A stretch of 64,000 nucleotides of DNA from OM182 bacterium MED-G28 (GTDB lineage: Bacteria; Pseudomonadota; Gammaproteobacteria; Pseudomonadales; Pseudohongiellaceae). A program made the position numbers and the translations under genes. The notes beneath the pieces were generated by a model. It had not been told where the DNA came from, ran no database searches, and saw only the letters and a list, made by a program, of their open reading frames with translations. The stretch is from contig NTJZ01000002.1 in the NCBI GenBank assembly GCA_002457215.1, positions 1 to 64,000 of the forward strand, given 5' to 3'. This document shows, piece by piece, positions 20,070-31,303 of the stretch (its first letter is position 1; each line of letters opens with the position of its first letter).

Positions 20070-20348
20070 ATGACTGTAGCTAGCGCAAGACATATTTTAG
20101 TTGATACTGAAGAAAAATGTTTAGATCTAAAGGGACGAATTACCGCAGGAGAGGATTTTGCTGATATCGCCAAAGCCCACTCCACCTGTCCATCGAAGGA
20201 ACAAGGCGGAGACCTGGGTCAATTTGGGCCGGGTATGATGGTAAAAGAATTTGACGAGGTTGTGTTTAGCGCTGATGTGAATACATTGCAGGGTCCTGTA
20301 AAAACTCAATTTGGCTTTCATCTATTGGAAGTAACTAGCCGAGACTAG
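20070..20348 (+). CDS. ppiC: Parvulin-type peptidyl-prolyl cis-trans isomerase
   Basis: Single-domain cytoplasmic parvulin of 92 residues, the same size as PpiC. Family motifs are SARHILVDTEEKC at the start, STCPSKEQGGDLGQFGPGMMVKEFDEV in the middle and VKTQFGFHLLEV at the end. The ATG at 20070 is preferred to upstream codons because a GGAG lies about 11 bases before it and it gives the standard parvulin start. It catalyses prolyl bond isomerisation in folding proteins. It stands alone with an upstream gap to the divergent DUF2889 gene. Confidence 0.94.
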   Translation: MTVASARHILVDTEEKCLDLKGRITAGEDFADIAKAHSTCPSKEQGGDLGQFGPGMMVKEFDEVVFSADVNTLQGPVKTQFGFHLLEVTSRD

Positions 20349-20485
20349 GCAAACACGGTTAGAACGAGCGAGCTGTTCTATTCGTGTCCTGGTTTCTTCT
20401 ATCTTTGTGTAAATGCCCTTGTTTTTAACAAACAACTAGCACCAGGCTGTCAAGTTTGAGTAAATGTGCTTGGATCTGAGATTAG

Positions 20486-21106
20486 ATGGAAAAAATCAAA
20501 GCTATTTTTTCAGGAACCGATGTTGAAATTTTAGAAAGAGCAAATGTCAAAAACGGTTTTCTGAAAGTTGACAAGATAGAACTAAGACATCGGCTTTTCG
20601 CTGGTGGCTGGAGCGATAATATTAACCGCGAGCTTCTGGTGCGTGATGATGCGGTGGGAGTGCTTCTTTTTGATCCGACCAGAGATCAAATCGCGCTAGT
20701 TAGGCAATTTCGAGTTGGGGCGCTGGAAGATGATGCATCGCCTTGGTTGCTTGAATTGGTTGCGGGCATGGTTGGCGCTAATGAAGAACTCAAAGAAGTC
20801 GCAAGACGCGAAACCCAAGAAGAATCGAATTGTGAAATTATCAAATTAACTAAAATCTGTGACTATTACGGCAGTCCTGGTGTTAGCAATGAAAAAGTGA
20901 CGCTATTTTGTGGAAAAATTGATGCAAGCAATACCGGAGGAGTCCACGGATTAGCTGAAGAACATGAAGACATTGAAGTTGTCGTGCTGTCATACAATGA
21001 AGCACAGGATGCGGTGCGATCTGGCGTCATCAATAACGCAATGTCGATTATTGCATTACAATGGTTGGCACTAAACAAGAAATCCCTGCTGAATGCTTGG
21101 GATTAA
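20486..21106 (+). CDS. nudF: ADP-ribose pyrophosphatase (Nudix hydrolase)
   Basis: Nudix hydrolase of 206 residues that cleaves ADP-ribose to AMP and ribose 5-phosphate. The Nudix box is seen around residues 94-115 as GMVGANEELKEVARRETQEES, broken here to note its G-x5-E-x7-RE-x2-EE pattern; the final glycine of the consensus is replaced by Asn. VRQFRVGAL precedes it and YYGSPGVSNE follows, both typical of NudF/TrgB. The gene order nudF, DUF1249, cpdA, yqiA, parE is the same as in E. coli, which supports orthology. Confidence 0.94.
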   Translation: MEKIKAIFSGTDVEILERANVKNGFLKVDKIELRHRLFAGGWSDNINRELLVRDDAVGVLLFDPTRDQIALVRQFRVGALEDDASPWLLELVAGMVGANEELKEVARRETQEESNCEIIKLTKICDYYGSPGVSNEKVTLFCGKIDASNTGGVHGLAEEHEDIEVVVLSYNEAQDAVRSGVINNAMSIIALQWLALNKKSLLNAWD

Positions 21107-21344
21107 TTCTTAAGAATTAATTAGGAATATTTGTCAACTAAAAAAGTTATTTTACTGGGTTCGTAATAAGCCCCCAAAGCGTTACAATTAAGAGGTTTTT
21201 CAGTAAGAGCCTGCAGTCTGCCAATTACAGTTTTTACGAAGAGTTAAAAAATGACGGCTTCACTATAATAGAGGAAACTGGAAACCTCTAAATAGAGCAA
21301 TAAATCTATAAGCACTGAAGATAATTTTTAAAAGAAACAAAAGC

Positions 21345-21899
21345 ATGCCTAGAACTAATTATAGTATTGATTTGATAAAGCAGATGGCTGAATGTGATGC
21401 GAATTATATTCGACTGCTGAAGTTAGTGCCTCAATTATTAGCCTACCGAACTATGTCTTTCGATGAATATGCTAGATCGGGCGATTCAACTTTATGTGGT
21501 GATCTAACAGTTGATCGCGAGGAACCTGCGAAAGTTTTAGAAGGCTTAACTACAGAATTTTGTATTGCCGACCTTGATGACTCTAATGAGAAAGTCATGG
21601 TAGAGATTAAAATTGTGGAAGCATTCAAATACACAACAACTTTGGAAATTGTGCAAAGGCCAGAGCTCAGAAAATGGATGACTAATCCATCTATGTTAGT
21701 AAGAGTTTATCATGATGCTAGTACTGCCGAAGTCGTTTCCTATCAAGGCCATCGGAACTTGAAGCCCAGGTATTCAACACCTAATCCTGATATGTATCAT
21801 TCTGATGAAAAAATGCAGGTGAATTCATTTTTAGGAGACTGGCTAACGCATTGTCTTAAGGTAGGTAGAAGTATAAAAACACTAGAACTACATTCATAA
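21345..21899 (+). CDS. yqiB: DUF1249 family protein, YqiB-like
   Basis: Conserved cytoplasmic protein of 184 residues placed between nudF and cpdA as in E. coli. It shows the DUF1249 pattern: MAECDANYIRLLKL near residue 12, the central VEIKIVEAFKYTTTLEI strand pair, RVYHDASTAEVVSYQ, and the C-terminal MYHSDEKMQVNSFLGDWL. Function is not established. It is 22 bases upstream of cpdA and probably co-transcribed. The 238-base gap before it contains no other convincing gene. Confidence 0.9.
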   Translation: MPRTNYSIDLIKQMAECDANYIRLLKLVPQLLAYRTMSFDEYARSGDSTLCGDLTVDREEPAKVLEGLTTEFCIADLDDSNEKVMVEIKIVEAFKYTTTLEIVQRPELRKWMTNPSMLVRVYHDASTAEVVSYQGHRNLKPRYSTPNPDMYHSDEKMQVNSFLGDWLTHCLKVGRSIKTLELHS

Positions 21900-21921
21900 T
21901 ATAAAAGCCTACTTTGCAGTC

Positions 21922-22740
21922 ATGACTTCACTGACTACACGACACCCAATTAGATTGCTTCAGATTACCGATACACATTTGTATGGATCCTCATCTGGTA
22001 AGCTTCTAGAAATAAATACTCAAGACAGTATGGATCACGTTGTTAAGAGCGTTCAAAAAAACGAAGAACAAATAGACTTTATTTTGGCAACTGGCGATAT
22101 AGCTCAAGACGCTTCCCTTGAAGCTTACAATAATTTCATGGAGGCAATAGGAAAACTTGGTGCTCCGTTTAGGTGGATTCCTGGGAATCACGATAACCCA
22201 GATGTTATGGCGGAAGCTGCCTATGATACCAACGCCTGCGAGAAACTTTTATACATTAATAATTGGCAAATCTTGTTTTTAGATACTACCGTGGAAGGAA
22301 GAGTGCATGGCCGGCTTGCTAGAAAGGAATTAGATTTTCTTTCAGAATCATTAGCTGCGGCGGAAGCGAGTAAAGAAGTCAACCACTGTCTGATCTGTTT
22401 GCATCATAATCCGATTAAAGGAAATGCAGACTGGATGAAAGATATTGGGTTGCATAATCGCTTGGAATTTTTTGAGATCGTTAAGCAGAATTCTAAAGTA
22501 GCGTGCATTGTTTATGGTCACGTGCATCAAGAGCTTGATTTTCAATATGAGGGTATTCGTTGCCTCTGCACTCCTTCGACTTGTGTACAATTTAAGCCGA
22601 ATGCAACTAACTTTACATTAGATGAGTTGAATCCTGGGTATCGAACTATTCAATTGTATGAAGACGGTTCAATTGATTCTGAAGTCATTCGAGTTTCTGG
22701 TTACACGTACGAAGCTGATCTCAATTCTGATGGCTATTAA
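21922..22740 (+). CDS. cpdA: 3',5'-cyclic-AMP phosphodiesterase
   Basis: Calcineurin-fold metallophosphoesterase of 272 residues that hydrolyses cAMP. The metal ligands are all in place: LLQITDTHLYG (D and H) near residue 15, LATGDIAQD near 56, IPGNHDNP near 90, CLHHNPI near 158 and VYGHVHQEL near 196. The genomic position between yqiB and yqiA matches the E. coli gene formerly called icc. Cytoplasmic. No crp or cya gene is visible in this window. Confidence 0.95.
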   Translation: MTSLTTRHPIRLLQITDTHLYGSSSGKLLEINTQDSMDHVVKSVQKNEEQIDFILATGDIAQDASLEAYNNFMEAIGKLGAPFRWIPGNHDNPDVMAEAAYDTNACEKLLYINNWQILFLDTTVEGRVHGRLARKELDFLSESLAAAEASKEVNHCLICLHHNPIKGNADWMKDIGLHNRLEFFEIVKQNSKVACIVYGHVHQELDFQYEGIRCLCTPSTCVQFKPNATNFTLDELNPGYRTIQLYEDGSIDSEVIRVSGYTYEADLNSDGY

Positions 22741-22773
22741 TGTTCTGCTTTGGATATAAGCCGGGGATTTAAA

Positions 22774-23376
22774 TTGTCAAATAAACCACTTTTGCTTTAT
22801 TTACATGGTTTTCTCAGCTCTCCACAGTCGCAAAAAGCGCAGCAAACAATTAAATATTGCCAACAAATCGGTTTCGGAAATTTTATTAAAGTCCCCAGAC
22901 TTAGCGGTGGTCCTGCCGAAATCATCGCTATGATAAATTCATTACTAGAAGCACAAGACAGAGAGAAATTGATGTTCATAGGGAGCTCTCTAGGGGGATT
23001 TTACGCCACGTATCTTGCCGAGATTTATCGAGCACCGGCTGTATTGATTAATCCGGCGGTTAGGCCTTTTGAGTACTGGGAAAAGCATGTTGGCGAGCAT
23101 AAAAGCCACTATTCTGATGACTTTCATGTGGTCACCAAATCACACATAGACGAATTGCGAAATTTATTTATTAAAGAACTAACTAAGCCAGATAATATAA
23201 TGGCATTAATCCAAAGCGGTGATGAGACATTAGACTATCGTTTGGCAGTTGAAAAATTTAAAAAAGCACACTGTATAGTCCGAGAAAATGGCAATCACAG
23301 CTATGAAAATTATATGGCCGAGCTGCCGATGATCTTTGAGTTCTTGCTATCAAGAATTGGCCATTTTGAGCGATAA
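22774..23376 (+). CDS. yqiA: YqiA-like esterase
   Basis: Alpha/beta hydrolase of about 200 residues that starts with the family signature LLLYLHGFLSSPQSQKA. The nucleophile Ser is in FIGSSLGGFYATYLAE near residue 75, followed by NPAVRPFEYW and a C-terminal His in ENGNHSYEN. A TTG at 22774, eight bases after a GGGGA ribosome-binding site, is the best start and yields MSNKPLLLYLH as in relatives; a TTG 24 bases upstream is weaker. Located between cpdA and parE as in E. coli. Acts on short acyl esters in known relatives. Confidence 0.92.
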   Translation: MSNKPLLLYLHGFLSSPQSQKAQQTIKYCQQIGFGNFIKVPRLSGGPAEIIAMINSLLEAQDREKLMFIGSSLGGFYATYLAEIYRAPAVLINPAVRPFEYWEKHVGEHKSHYSDDFHVVTKSHIDELRNLFIKELTKPDNIMALIQSGDETLDYRLAVEKFKKAHCIVRENGNHSYENYMAELPMIFEFLLSRIGHFER

Positions 23377-23427
23377 AATACTATTGATCTGCAGTAATTT
23401 TTAACCCCCTGGTCTAGATTTTTTTAA

Positions 23428-25350
<1,923 letters not shown>

Positions 25351-25366
25351 TCGAACTGGGTAAATC

Positions 25367-27634
25367 ATGAATCAAGAAATAACAGTCAACGAAGATGGCG
25401 TCGAACAAATAGCACTGAAGACTTACACTCAGCAAGCCTATTTGAACTACTCCATGTACGTAATAAATGACAGAGCCTTACCGAATATCGGTGATGGTTT
25501 AAAGCCAGTTCAGCGCAGAATTATTTACGCGATGTCTGAGCTGGGCCTAAAGGCTAGTGCTAAATTTAAAAAGTCGGCTCGAACTATTGGCGATGTGATA
25601 GGCAAATTCCATCCTCATGGTGATTCTGCCTGCTATGAAGCCATGGTGCTGATGGCTCAGTCTTTCACTTATCGCTATCCATTGGTAGATGGTCAAGGGA
25701 ATTGGGGGTCTCAGGATGACCCAAAATCGTTCGCTGCAATGCGGTATACCGAATCCCGTCTGCAAAATTATGCTGATATGCTTCTGGCCGAGCTCGGTCA
25801 AGGGACAGTAGATTGGCGACCAAATTTCGATGGCACTCTCGAGGAACCAGAAATATTGCCAGCGCGATTGCCAAATGTGTTGCTAAACGGTGGTAGCGGG
25901 ATTGCTGTCGGAATGGCGACTGACATACCCCCTCATAATTTGAACGAAGTAGCAAAAGCTTGTGTTCATTTACTGGATAATCCCAAAGCGCCATTGACAG
26001 AAATTTGCAAGATCATTAAGGGGCCAGATTTTCCGACCGAGGCGGAGCTGATCACACCTAAGAACGAAATCATAGAGCTTTATAAAACCGGTCGCGGTTC
26101 CCTTAAGACAAGAGCGATTTATTTAAAAGAAAATGGTGAGATCGTTATTATTGCTCTTCCTTATCAGGTTTCGGGTGCAAAAGTGCTCGAACAAATTGCA
26201 GCACAAATGCATAAAAAGAAACTACCTATGGTTGTGGATTTGCGCGATGAATCAGATCACGAAAACCCAACTCGTATTGTGATAGTCCCCCGATCAAACC
26301 GCATCGATGCGGATGCAGTCATGTCACACTTATTCTCTACTACAGATCTGGAGAAGAACTATCGTGTAAATTTCAACATGATAGGCAATAACAAACAGCC
26401 TCAAGTAAAAGACATCGTCTCTTTACTGAAAGAATGGTTACAGTTTAGGACGACTACGGTCAAACGCCGTTTACAATATCGACTTGATAAAATTTTAGAT
26501 CGACTTCACATTTTGGATGGCCTTCTCATTGCGTTCTTAAACATTGATGAGATCATTAAGATAATCCGTAAAGAAGACAAACCAAAATCTACTCTTGTTA
26601 AAAGATTCAAAATCTCTGAACGACAAGCCGATGCAATTTTAGATCTAAGATTACGCCAGTTAGCTAAATTGGAAGAAATAAAGATCAAGGCAGAGCAGAA
26701 AGAACTAAATACAGAAAGAAAAGCTCTTGACGCACTACTAAAATCTTCTACACGCTTGAAGACTTTTATTAAGAACGAAATCAAAGCTGATGCTGCAGAG
26801 TTCGGAGACGCGAGGCGTACACCAATTGTTGAACGAGACGAGGCGAAGGCTTTTAGTCAAACAGAGCTGCTCTCTACAGAGCCAATAACAATAGTACTTT
26901 CCGACCGCGGATGGGTGCGGGCAGCGAAAGGTCATGAAGTCGATCCTATGTCTTTACAGTATAAATCTGGTGATAGCTTTAAATTAGCAGCCCGTGGGAA
27001 AAGTAATCAACTCGCCATATTTATGGACTCGACAGGGCGTGCCTATTCTTTCCCAGCTCATAGCTTGCCTTCAGCAAGGGGACAAGGAGAGCCAGTGTCT
27101 GGTCGAGCGAATCCCCCATCAGGCGCGACTTTTGAAGGAGTTGTCATAGGCGAAGATGATAAGGATGTACTTTTAGCGAGCAATGCCGGCTATGGATTCG
27201 TCGGCAAAGTTGGTGATCTCATCAGTAATAAAAAATCTGGTAAAGCGGTATTACGTTGTCCTAGAGGCAGCAAGTTATTGCCAACGCTAGCTGTCAGCGA
27301 TTATAAAAAAAATCTAGTGGTCTCGGTAACTAATGAAGGTCGTATGTTGATGTTTCCAATAGCTGAATTGCCACGTTTGGCTAAAGGAAAAGGCAATAAA
27401 ATTATCAACATACCAACTATGAGAGTTACCGATGGAATTGAGTTTGTTGTCGCTATTGCCGTGCTCTCGCCTCAAGAGGGCCTAATAGTCTATGCTGGTC
27501 GCAGACATCACAGGCTTAGAGCTTCAGATCTTGAACATTACCGAGGAGAGCGAGGGCGTCGTGGAAATAAATTGCCACGGGGGTTTCAGAATGTTGATCG
27601 AATTGAAGTCTCAGGCAAGGACGCTGCTGAGTAA
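25367..27634 (+). CDS. parC: DNA topoisomerase IV subunit A
   Basis: Strand-breaking subunit of topoisomerase IV, 755 residues. The catalytic tyrosine is Y127 in [10 protein letters not shown]. The quinolone-sensitive region [12 protein letters not shown] carries a serine and glutamate (about S87 and E91), the wild-type-like state. A winged-helix and tower region is followed by a beta-pinwheel C-terminal domain from about residue 500. The stop codon abuts the end of the convergent downstream gene with no spacer, and no terminator is evident at the junction. Confidence 0.97.
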   Translation: MNQEITVNEDGVEQIALKTYTQQAYLNYSMYVINDRALPNIGDGLKPVQRRIIYAMSELGLKASAKFKKSARTIGDVIGKFHPHGDSACYEAMVLMAQSFTYRYPLVDGQGNWGSQDDPKSFAAMRYTESRLQNYADMLLAELGQGTVDWRPNFDGTLEEPEILPARLPNVLLNGGSGIAVGMATDIPPHNLNEVAKACVHLLDNPKAPLTEICKIIKGPDFPTEAELITPKNEIIELYKTGRGSLKTRAIYLKENGEIVIIALPYQVSGAKVLEQIAAQMHKKKLPMVVDLRDESDHENPTRIVIVPRSNRIDADAVMSHLFSTTDLEKNYRVNFNMIGNNKQPQVKDIVSLLKEWLQFRTTTVKRRLQYRLDKILDRLHILDGLLIAFLNIDEIIKIIRKEDKPKSTLVKRFKISERQADAILDLRLRQLAKLEEIKIKAEQKELNTERKALDALLKSSTRLKTFIKNEIKADAAEFGDARRTPIVERDEAKAFSQTELLSTEPITIVLSDRGWVRAAKGHEVDPMSLQYKSGDSFKLAARGKSNQLAIFMDSTGRAYSFPAHSLPSARGQGEPVSGRANPPSGATFEGVVIGEDDKDVLLASNAGYGFVGKVGDLISNKKSGKAVLRCPRGSKLLPTLAVSDYKKNLVVSVTNEGRMLMFPIAELPRLAKGKGNKIINIPTMRVTDGIEFVVAIAVLSPQEGLIVYAGRRHHRLRASDLEHYRGERGRRGNKLPRGFQNVDRIEVSGKDAAE

Positions 27635-29104
27635 CTATTTACTGAATAGAGACACTAACTGATTAGCCTGTCTTTTCAGAAGTAGTCGATATTCAGACAT
27701 AGGTTCCAAACCAATATAAATATTAATCCGGTCTTGTTCGCTCCCCCCAAATTCATCCGCTTCAATTCTTGTACCTGCACCAGCATGCTCAAAGGCTGAA
27801 GCACTTATTAACACAGAGTTATTAGGGCATTCATCACAAATTGCTCGCGTTAAATCGAGAGTCTTTCCGGTGAGATTATCGATTTTTTGGGTAATCGGCG
27901 AGTACAGCCCGCTTATAGTTTTGCCACTGTGCACCGCCAACTTGAATTTCGCATTCGCGGTACTGTCATCAATATCATTAATATCATCAGCGAGATAAAG
28001 GAAGAGTTGTGCCGCACAGATTGCATAGAATGCTTGTTCTTCTATAAATTGAGCAGTGCTGAAATTAATTAGCACCTCGTCGTCTGAGCAATAGCTTACA
28101 GTTCCATTGTAAAGCTGACTTACTTTGTCAGCATAAAAATAGTATTTGTTCAGGAGCTTGACCATTTTTTCCTCACTAATAGTCGATGCGAGATACTGAA
28201 AGTTGCTCATTTTAATATCGAGCAGGGTAGCATCCTGAACTCCGGCTTGTGCCTTATAAGATCGATCGTCTGTTTCCGGTTTCTGCGTACCAAAATTACT
28301 TAGAAACGTGTTCTGTGCTAGAAATTCAGCGGTTGCATTAAACTGCCTTATTGCACTACTTATTTCATTATTGGTTGAGGGTTCTGGGCATGCTTCGATC
28401 TCTCCTTTGCGTATATTACTTAGCGAAAAAGACAGCAGATTTGCGGGAAAGCTCACCAAATATTGATAATAAGTAGCCGTTATTGTGGATGCGACTATCA
28501 GCAGTAATACTGTAGCTCCAATCACTAAAATAAGACTATTGAGCGTACCCACTTCTATATAGGTAAGATCAAGTCTTAGCCAGACAAAGCCTGCAATGGA
28601 ATCAGCCAGGGTAATGGGTGCAGAGTATTCAGCCTCAAGACTAGTTAGCTCAAACGGCAGAGGAATCAGTAACTGGGTTTCGCTATTGGTGCCCGTCGCA
28701 CTTGCAAGTATCTCGTTATTTAAATTTACCACTGAGACCTCAGCAATGGAGGAATCGCGAACAAGGTTAGCGAGTATTACATTCATGCTAATCAAATCGT
28801 TAGCGAGCATTAACTCAGTTAACTGGGATGCAGTTTGTCGAGCCAGGCTTTGACCTAAGCCATCGGCTTGCTGGCGCATTAAATTTTGAGTGCTATAACT
28901 ACTGATTAGCCAAAATACACACATGGCAAGAATTAATAACAGACAAATCGCCAGCGCAAACTTGCGAGAAATCTGTTGGTTGGATGATTTTTTGGAAGTA
29001 GTAGGCAAATTTTCCTGCTGTCCGTCTTGAAATGTTTCCACGTTTACCGAGAATTGATAGCAACCATATTTGGGAAGAATAACAGGACCTGGCCTGATCC
29101 CCAA
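27635..29104 (-). CDS. Membrane protein with degenerate class III cyclase-like domain
   Basis: Predicted inner-membrane protein of up to 489 residues. Transmembrane helices lie around residues 48-68 and 185-208 and flank an extracytoplasmic sensor of about 115 residues. A short HAMP-like linker leads to a domain resembling adenylate or guanylate cyclases. In that domain LLDIKMSNF keeps one metal Asp, SDDEVLINF may hold the second, AVHSGKTISGL aligns with the G-x-H-x-G-x-v-x-G strand and LDLTRAI with the NlaaRl segment. Several consensus residues differ, so catalysis is doubtful. An AhpA/YtjB-like N-terminus is possible but unproven. The start is uncertain: the longest frame begins with TTG, and a GTG 63 bases in is an alternative. 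Confidence 0.6.
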   Translation of the reverse strand: MGIRPGPVILPKYGCYQFSVNVETFQDGQQENLPTTSKKSSNQQISRKFALAICLLLILAMCVFWLISSYSTQNLMRQQADGLGQSLARQTASQLTELMLANDLISMNVILANLVRDSSIAEVSVVNLNNEILASATGTNSETQLLIPLPFELTSLEAEYSAPITLADSIAGFVWLRLDLTYIEVGTLNSLILVIGATVLLLIVASTITATYYQYLVSFPANLLSFSLSNIRKGEIEACPEPSTNNEISSAIRQFNATAEFLAQNTFLSNFGTQKPETDDRSYKAQAGVQDATLLDIKMSNFQYLASTISEEKMVKLLNKYYFYADKVSQLYNGTVSYCSDDEVLINFSTAQFIEEQAFYAICAAQLFLYLADDINDIDDSTANAKFKLAVHSGKTISGLYSPITQKIDNLTGKTLDLTRAICDECPNNSVLISASAFEHAGAGTRIEADEFGGSEQDRINIYIGLEPMSEYRLLLKRQANQLVSLFSK

Positions 29105-29118
29105 TCATAAAAAATTCG

Positions 29119-29567
29119 TCAGTGTGCCAAGTTATGGTTTCCGGTTGTAGATTTCAAATTAGAATGGAATAGTGAAGCCCGTTCTGGCTGGCTGGTTTCC
29201 TCTTGAACTAACTTCGATACTAGATACTCTGGGAGCTTATGTCGTTGCAGCAATTTGGGAATGGGATTAAACTCCGCCTCCCTTAAAAGGTCGGCACCAT
29301 AGTCGCTTATTTGTTCTTCTTCTAGGTAAGAAAGCCAAACCTGAAGCAGAAGAGGGCCTTGTCAATTGCTAGGTTCCATTGCATCAACAAAAAGCCCTGG
29401 AACTTTAAGTGGAAACTGTGTTATTGCCTGCAGCCTAAGAGGCTGCTGCAAAGTATTCAAATGAAGAACTATCACTTATTCCTTTGGATCTTTTACCGCA
29501 TCGGATAAGATTTCCTGCCAGTTTTTAGTCGATCTGAGTTAATAATTGAAATTACAGGCTGCATCAT
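29119..29567 (-). pseudogene. epmB: Decayed EF-P beta-lysylation enzyme gene (epmB remnant)
   Basis: Read on the minus strand, this DNA encodes fragments of EpmB, the lysine 2,3-aminomutase that makes beta-lysine for EF-P. From the ATG at 29567 the order is MMQPVISIINSD, a frameshift near 29525, NWQEILSDAVKDPKE, an in-frame TAA at 29476-29478, then QFPLKVPGLFVDAMEPSN, an in-frame TGA at 29362-29364, GPLLLQV, and NPIPKLLQRHK. It then jumps directly to LPEYLVSKLVQEETSQPERA, which matches the extreme C-terminus of EpmB. The radical-SAM core with its CxxxCxxC motif, over 200 residues, is missing. The remnant is about 450 bases against roughly 1,000 for intact genes. It sits divergent from efp, exactly where epmB is found in E. 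coli. This is my own alignment from memory of the family. Confidence 0.8.
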
Positions 29568-29721
29568 TATTTCTAAAGCCTCATGATTCTTGGTTATTAT
29601 GAGCGGATGGATCATAGCAATAATTTGTCCCAAGTGGTGATCTGGAAGAGATCTCGCTGAGAACTATTGTTAAAATCCCAATAAACTACATAAATGAGAA
29701 GCTGAAGAACAAGAGGAATCT

Positions 29722-30294
29722 ATGGCCAGTTATTCCACCAACGAATTTAAATCAGGTTTAAAAGTGCTAGTTGATGCTGAACCTTGCTCAATTATGGAAA
29801 ACGAAATGGTAAAACCCGGTAAAGGCCAGGCGTTTAATCGGGTTAAGTTTCGCAATTTGCTCAATGGGCGTGTTTGGGAGCGAACCTACAAATCTGGTGA
29901 GTCGATTGAAGCAGCAGATGTTATGGAAACAGATATGGAGTATCTCTACAGTGATGGTGAGTTTTGGCACTTCATGAAAACGGACGACAGTTATGAACAA
30001 GTAGCGGCCGATTCTAATGCGATAAGCGAAGCAAAGGACTGGCTTAAAGAACAAGATGTCTATCAGGTCATCCTCTGGAATGAAGCGCCCATATCTGTCA
30101 CTCCTCCAAATTTTGTTGAATTAGAAGTTACTGACACAGACCCCGGGTTGAAAGGCGATACTGCGCAGGGCGGCACTAAACCAGCGACACTTAGCTCCGG
30201 TGCTATAGTGAAAGTACCTTTATTCATCAATATTGGGGATGTACTTCGAGTAGACACACGCACTGCCGAATACCAGAACCGTGTTAACAAGTAA
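29722..30294 (+). CDS. efp: Elongation factor P
   Basis: Translation factor of 190 residues that relieves ribosome stalling at polyproline stretches. It has a KOW-like N-terminal domain and two OB domains. The modification loop reads VKPGKGQAF with K34, the residue lysylated by EpmA. The C-terminal [17 protein letters not shown] is typical. A GAGGAA ribosome-binding site precedes the ATG. The lysyl transferase epmA follows 26 bases downstream, while the divergent epmB beside it has decayed, so the K34 adduct may not carry beta-lysine in this organism. Confidence 0.97.
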   Translation: MASYSTNEFKSGLKVLVDAEPCSIMENEMVKPGKGQAFNRVKFRNLLNGRVWERTYKSGESIEAADVMETDMEYLYSDGEFWHFMKTDDSYEQVAADSNAISEAKDWLKEQDVYQVILWNEAPISVTPPNFVELEVTDTDPGLKGDTAQGGTKPATLSSGAIVKVPLFINIGDVLRVDTRTAEYQNRVNK

Positions 30295-30320
30295 TATCCG
30301 ATTCGGTTTAGCGAATTCAC

Positions 30321-31277
30321 ATGCCTAATTGGGAGCCAGGTGCATCTTTAGAAATTCTTAGACACAGAGCAGATTTGCTCGCTAAACTTCGTGCTTTCTT
30401 TGAAGGCAAAGAAATACTAGAAGTAGAAACCCCAGCCCTGGCCAGAGCGCCGGTTACAGATCTGCATATTCAATCTTTAACTACAGAAATCCTTGACGCT
30501 AATATAATTAAGACTTTCTATCTGCAAACTTCGCCTGAGTTTGCAATGAAAAGATTACTCGCTTTCAATGCCGAGCCCATTTATCAGATTGCTAAAGTAT
30601 TCCGGCATGATCCACTAACTAAAAACCACAACCCTGAATTTACCCTGTTGGAATGGTATCGTCCTGGGTTCACCATGGGCCAATTAATGGATGAAGTGGC
30701 AGAGTTACTAAGCAGCTTATTAGCTTGCGATTCTATACCAGCTTTCTCCTATCGAGAGCTGTTTGAAAAATATTTTAGAATCAATCCTCATCGCGTTAGC
30801 TCTGATGAGCTCTTGGCTCTAACACAAAAACAACTTGAACTAAGTAATACAGATCTAACCGATACAGATTGCTTACAGTTATTGATGTTTTCTGTGATCG
30901 AGCCTGCACTACCTGAATTCTGCTTTGTATATGATTATCCGAAAGCGCAAGCGTCTTTGTCGGTGATTGAAGCAGATAGCGATGAGGATCAGGTTGCGAG
31001 GCGCTTCGAAGTGTACTGCCGAGGGATGGAGCTCGGCAATGGTTACCTTGAACTGACCGACGCGCAGGAGCAAAGAAAACGCTTCGAGCAAGACAATGCA
31101 CTAAGAAAAAAGAAAGGCTTGGACGTTTATCCACTTGATGAAAAATTTCTCAGCGCTTTAGAATCCGGGTTACCAGTTTGTTCAGGAGTTGCCCTTGGCG
31201 TTGATAGATTACTAATGTCTATGCATGAGCTGACCAATATTGATCAAGCAATAAGTTTTGCTCTTGAGCGGATTTAG
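30321..31277 (+). CDS. epmA: EF-P lysine aminoacylase (PoxA/GenX)
   Basis: Class II lysyl-tRNA-synthetase-like enzyme, 318 residues, that attaches lysine to Lys34 of EF-P rather than to tRNA. It lacks the tRNA anticodon-binding domain. Motif 1 lies in LEVETPALARAPVTD. Motif 2 reads VFRHDPLTKNHNPEFTLLEWY. Motif 3 is in GVALGVDRLLMSM. The substrate-recognition run RGMELGNGYLELTD is present. The known enzyme prefers beta-lysine supplied by EpmB. With the local epmB broken, it may use alpha-lysine or depend on an epmB elsewhere. Confidence 0.95.
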   Translation: MPNWEPGASLEILRHRADLLAKLRAFFEGKEILEVETPALARAPVTDLHIQSLTTEILDANIIKTFYLQTSPEFAMKRLLAFNAEPIYQIAKVFRHDPLTKNHNPEFTLLEWYRPGFTMGQLMDEVAELLSSLLACDSIPAFSYRELFEKYFRINPHRVSSDELLALTQKQLELSNTDLTDTDCLQLLMFSVIEPALPEFCFVYDYPKAQASLSVIEADSDEDQVARRFEVYCRGMELGNGYLELTDAQEQRKRFEQDNALRKKKGLDVYPLDEKFLSALESGLPVCSGVALGVDRLLMSMHELTNIDQAISFALERI

Positions 31278-31303
31278 CAAATTATGATTTGTCCCAGATT
31301 GAT

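Noticed and set aside
21107-21344. Possible short gene ending ELKNDGFTIIEETGNL upstream of the YqiB-like gene
   Set aside because: The frame is open for about 50 codons but has no start codon or ribosome-binding site and no known similarity. I treat it as chance.
29722-31277. Idea that efp-epmA is a nonfunctional or horizontally acquired pair
   Set aside because: Both genes are intact with key residues (K34, synthetase motifs), and the position beside the epmB remnant matches the ancestral arrangement.
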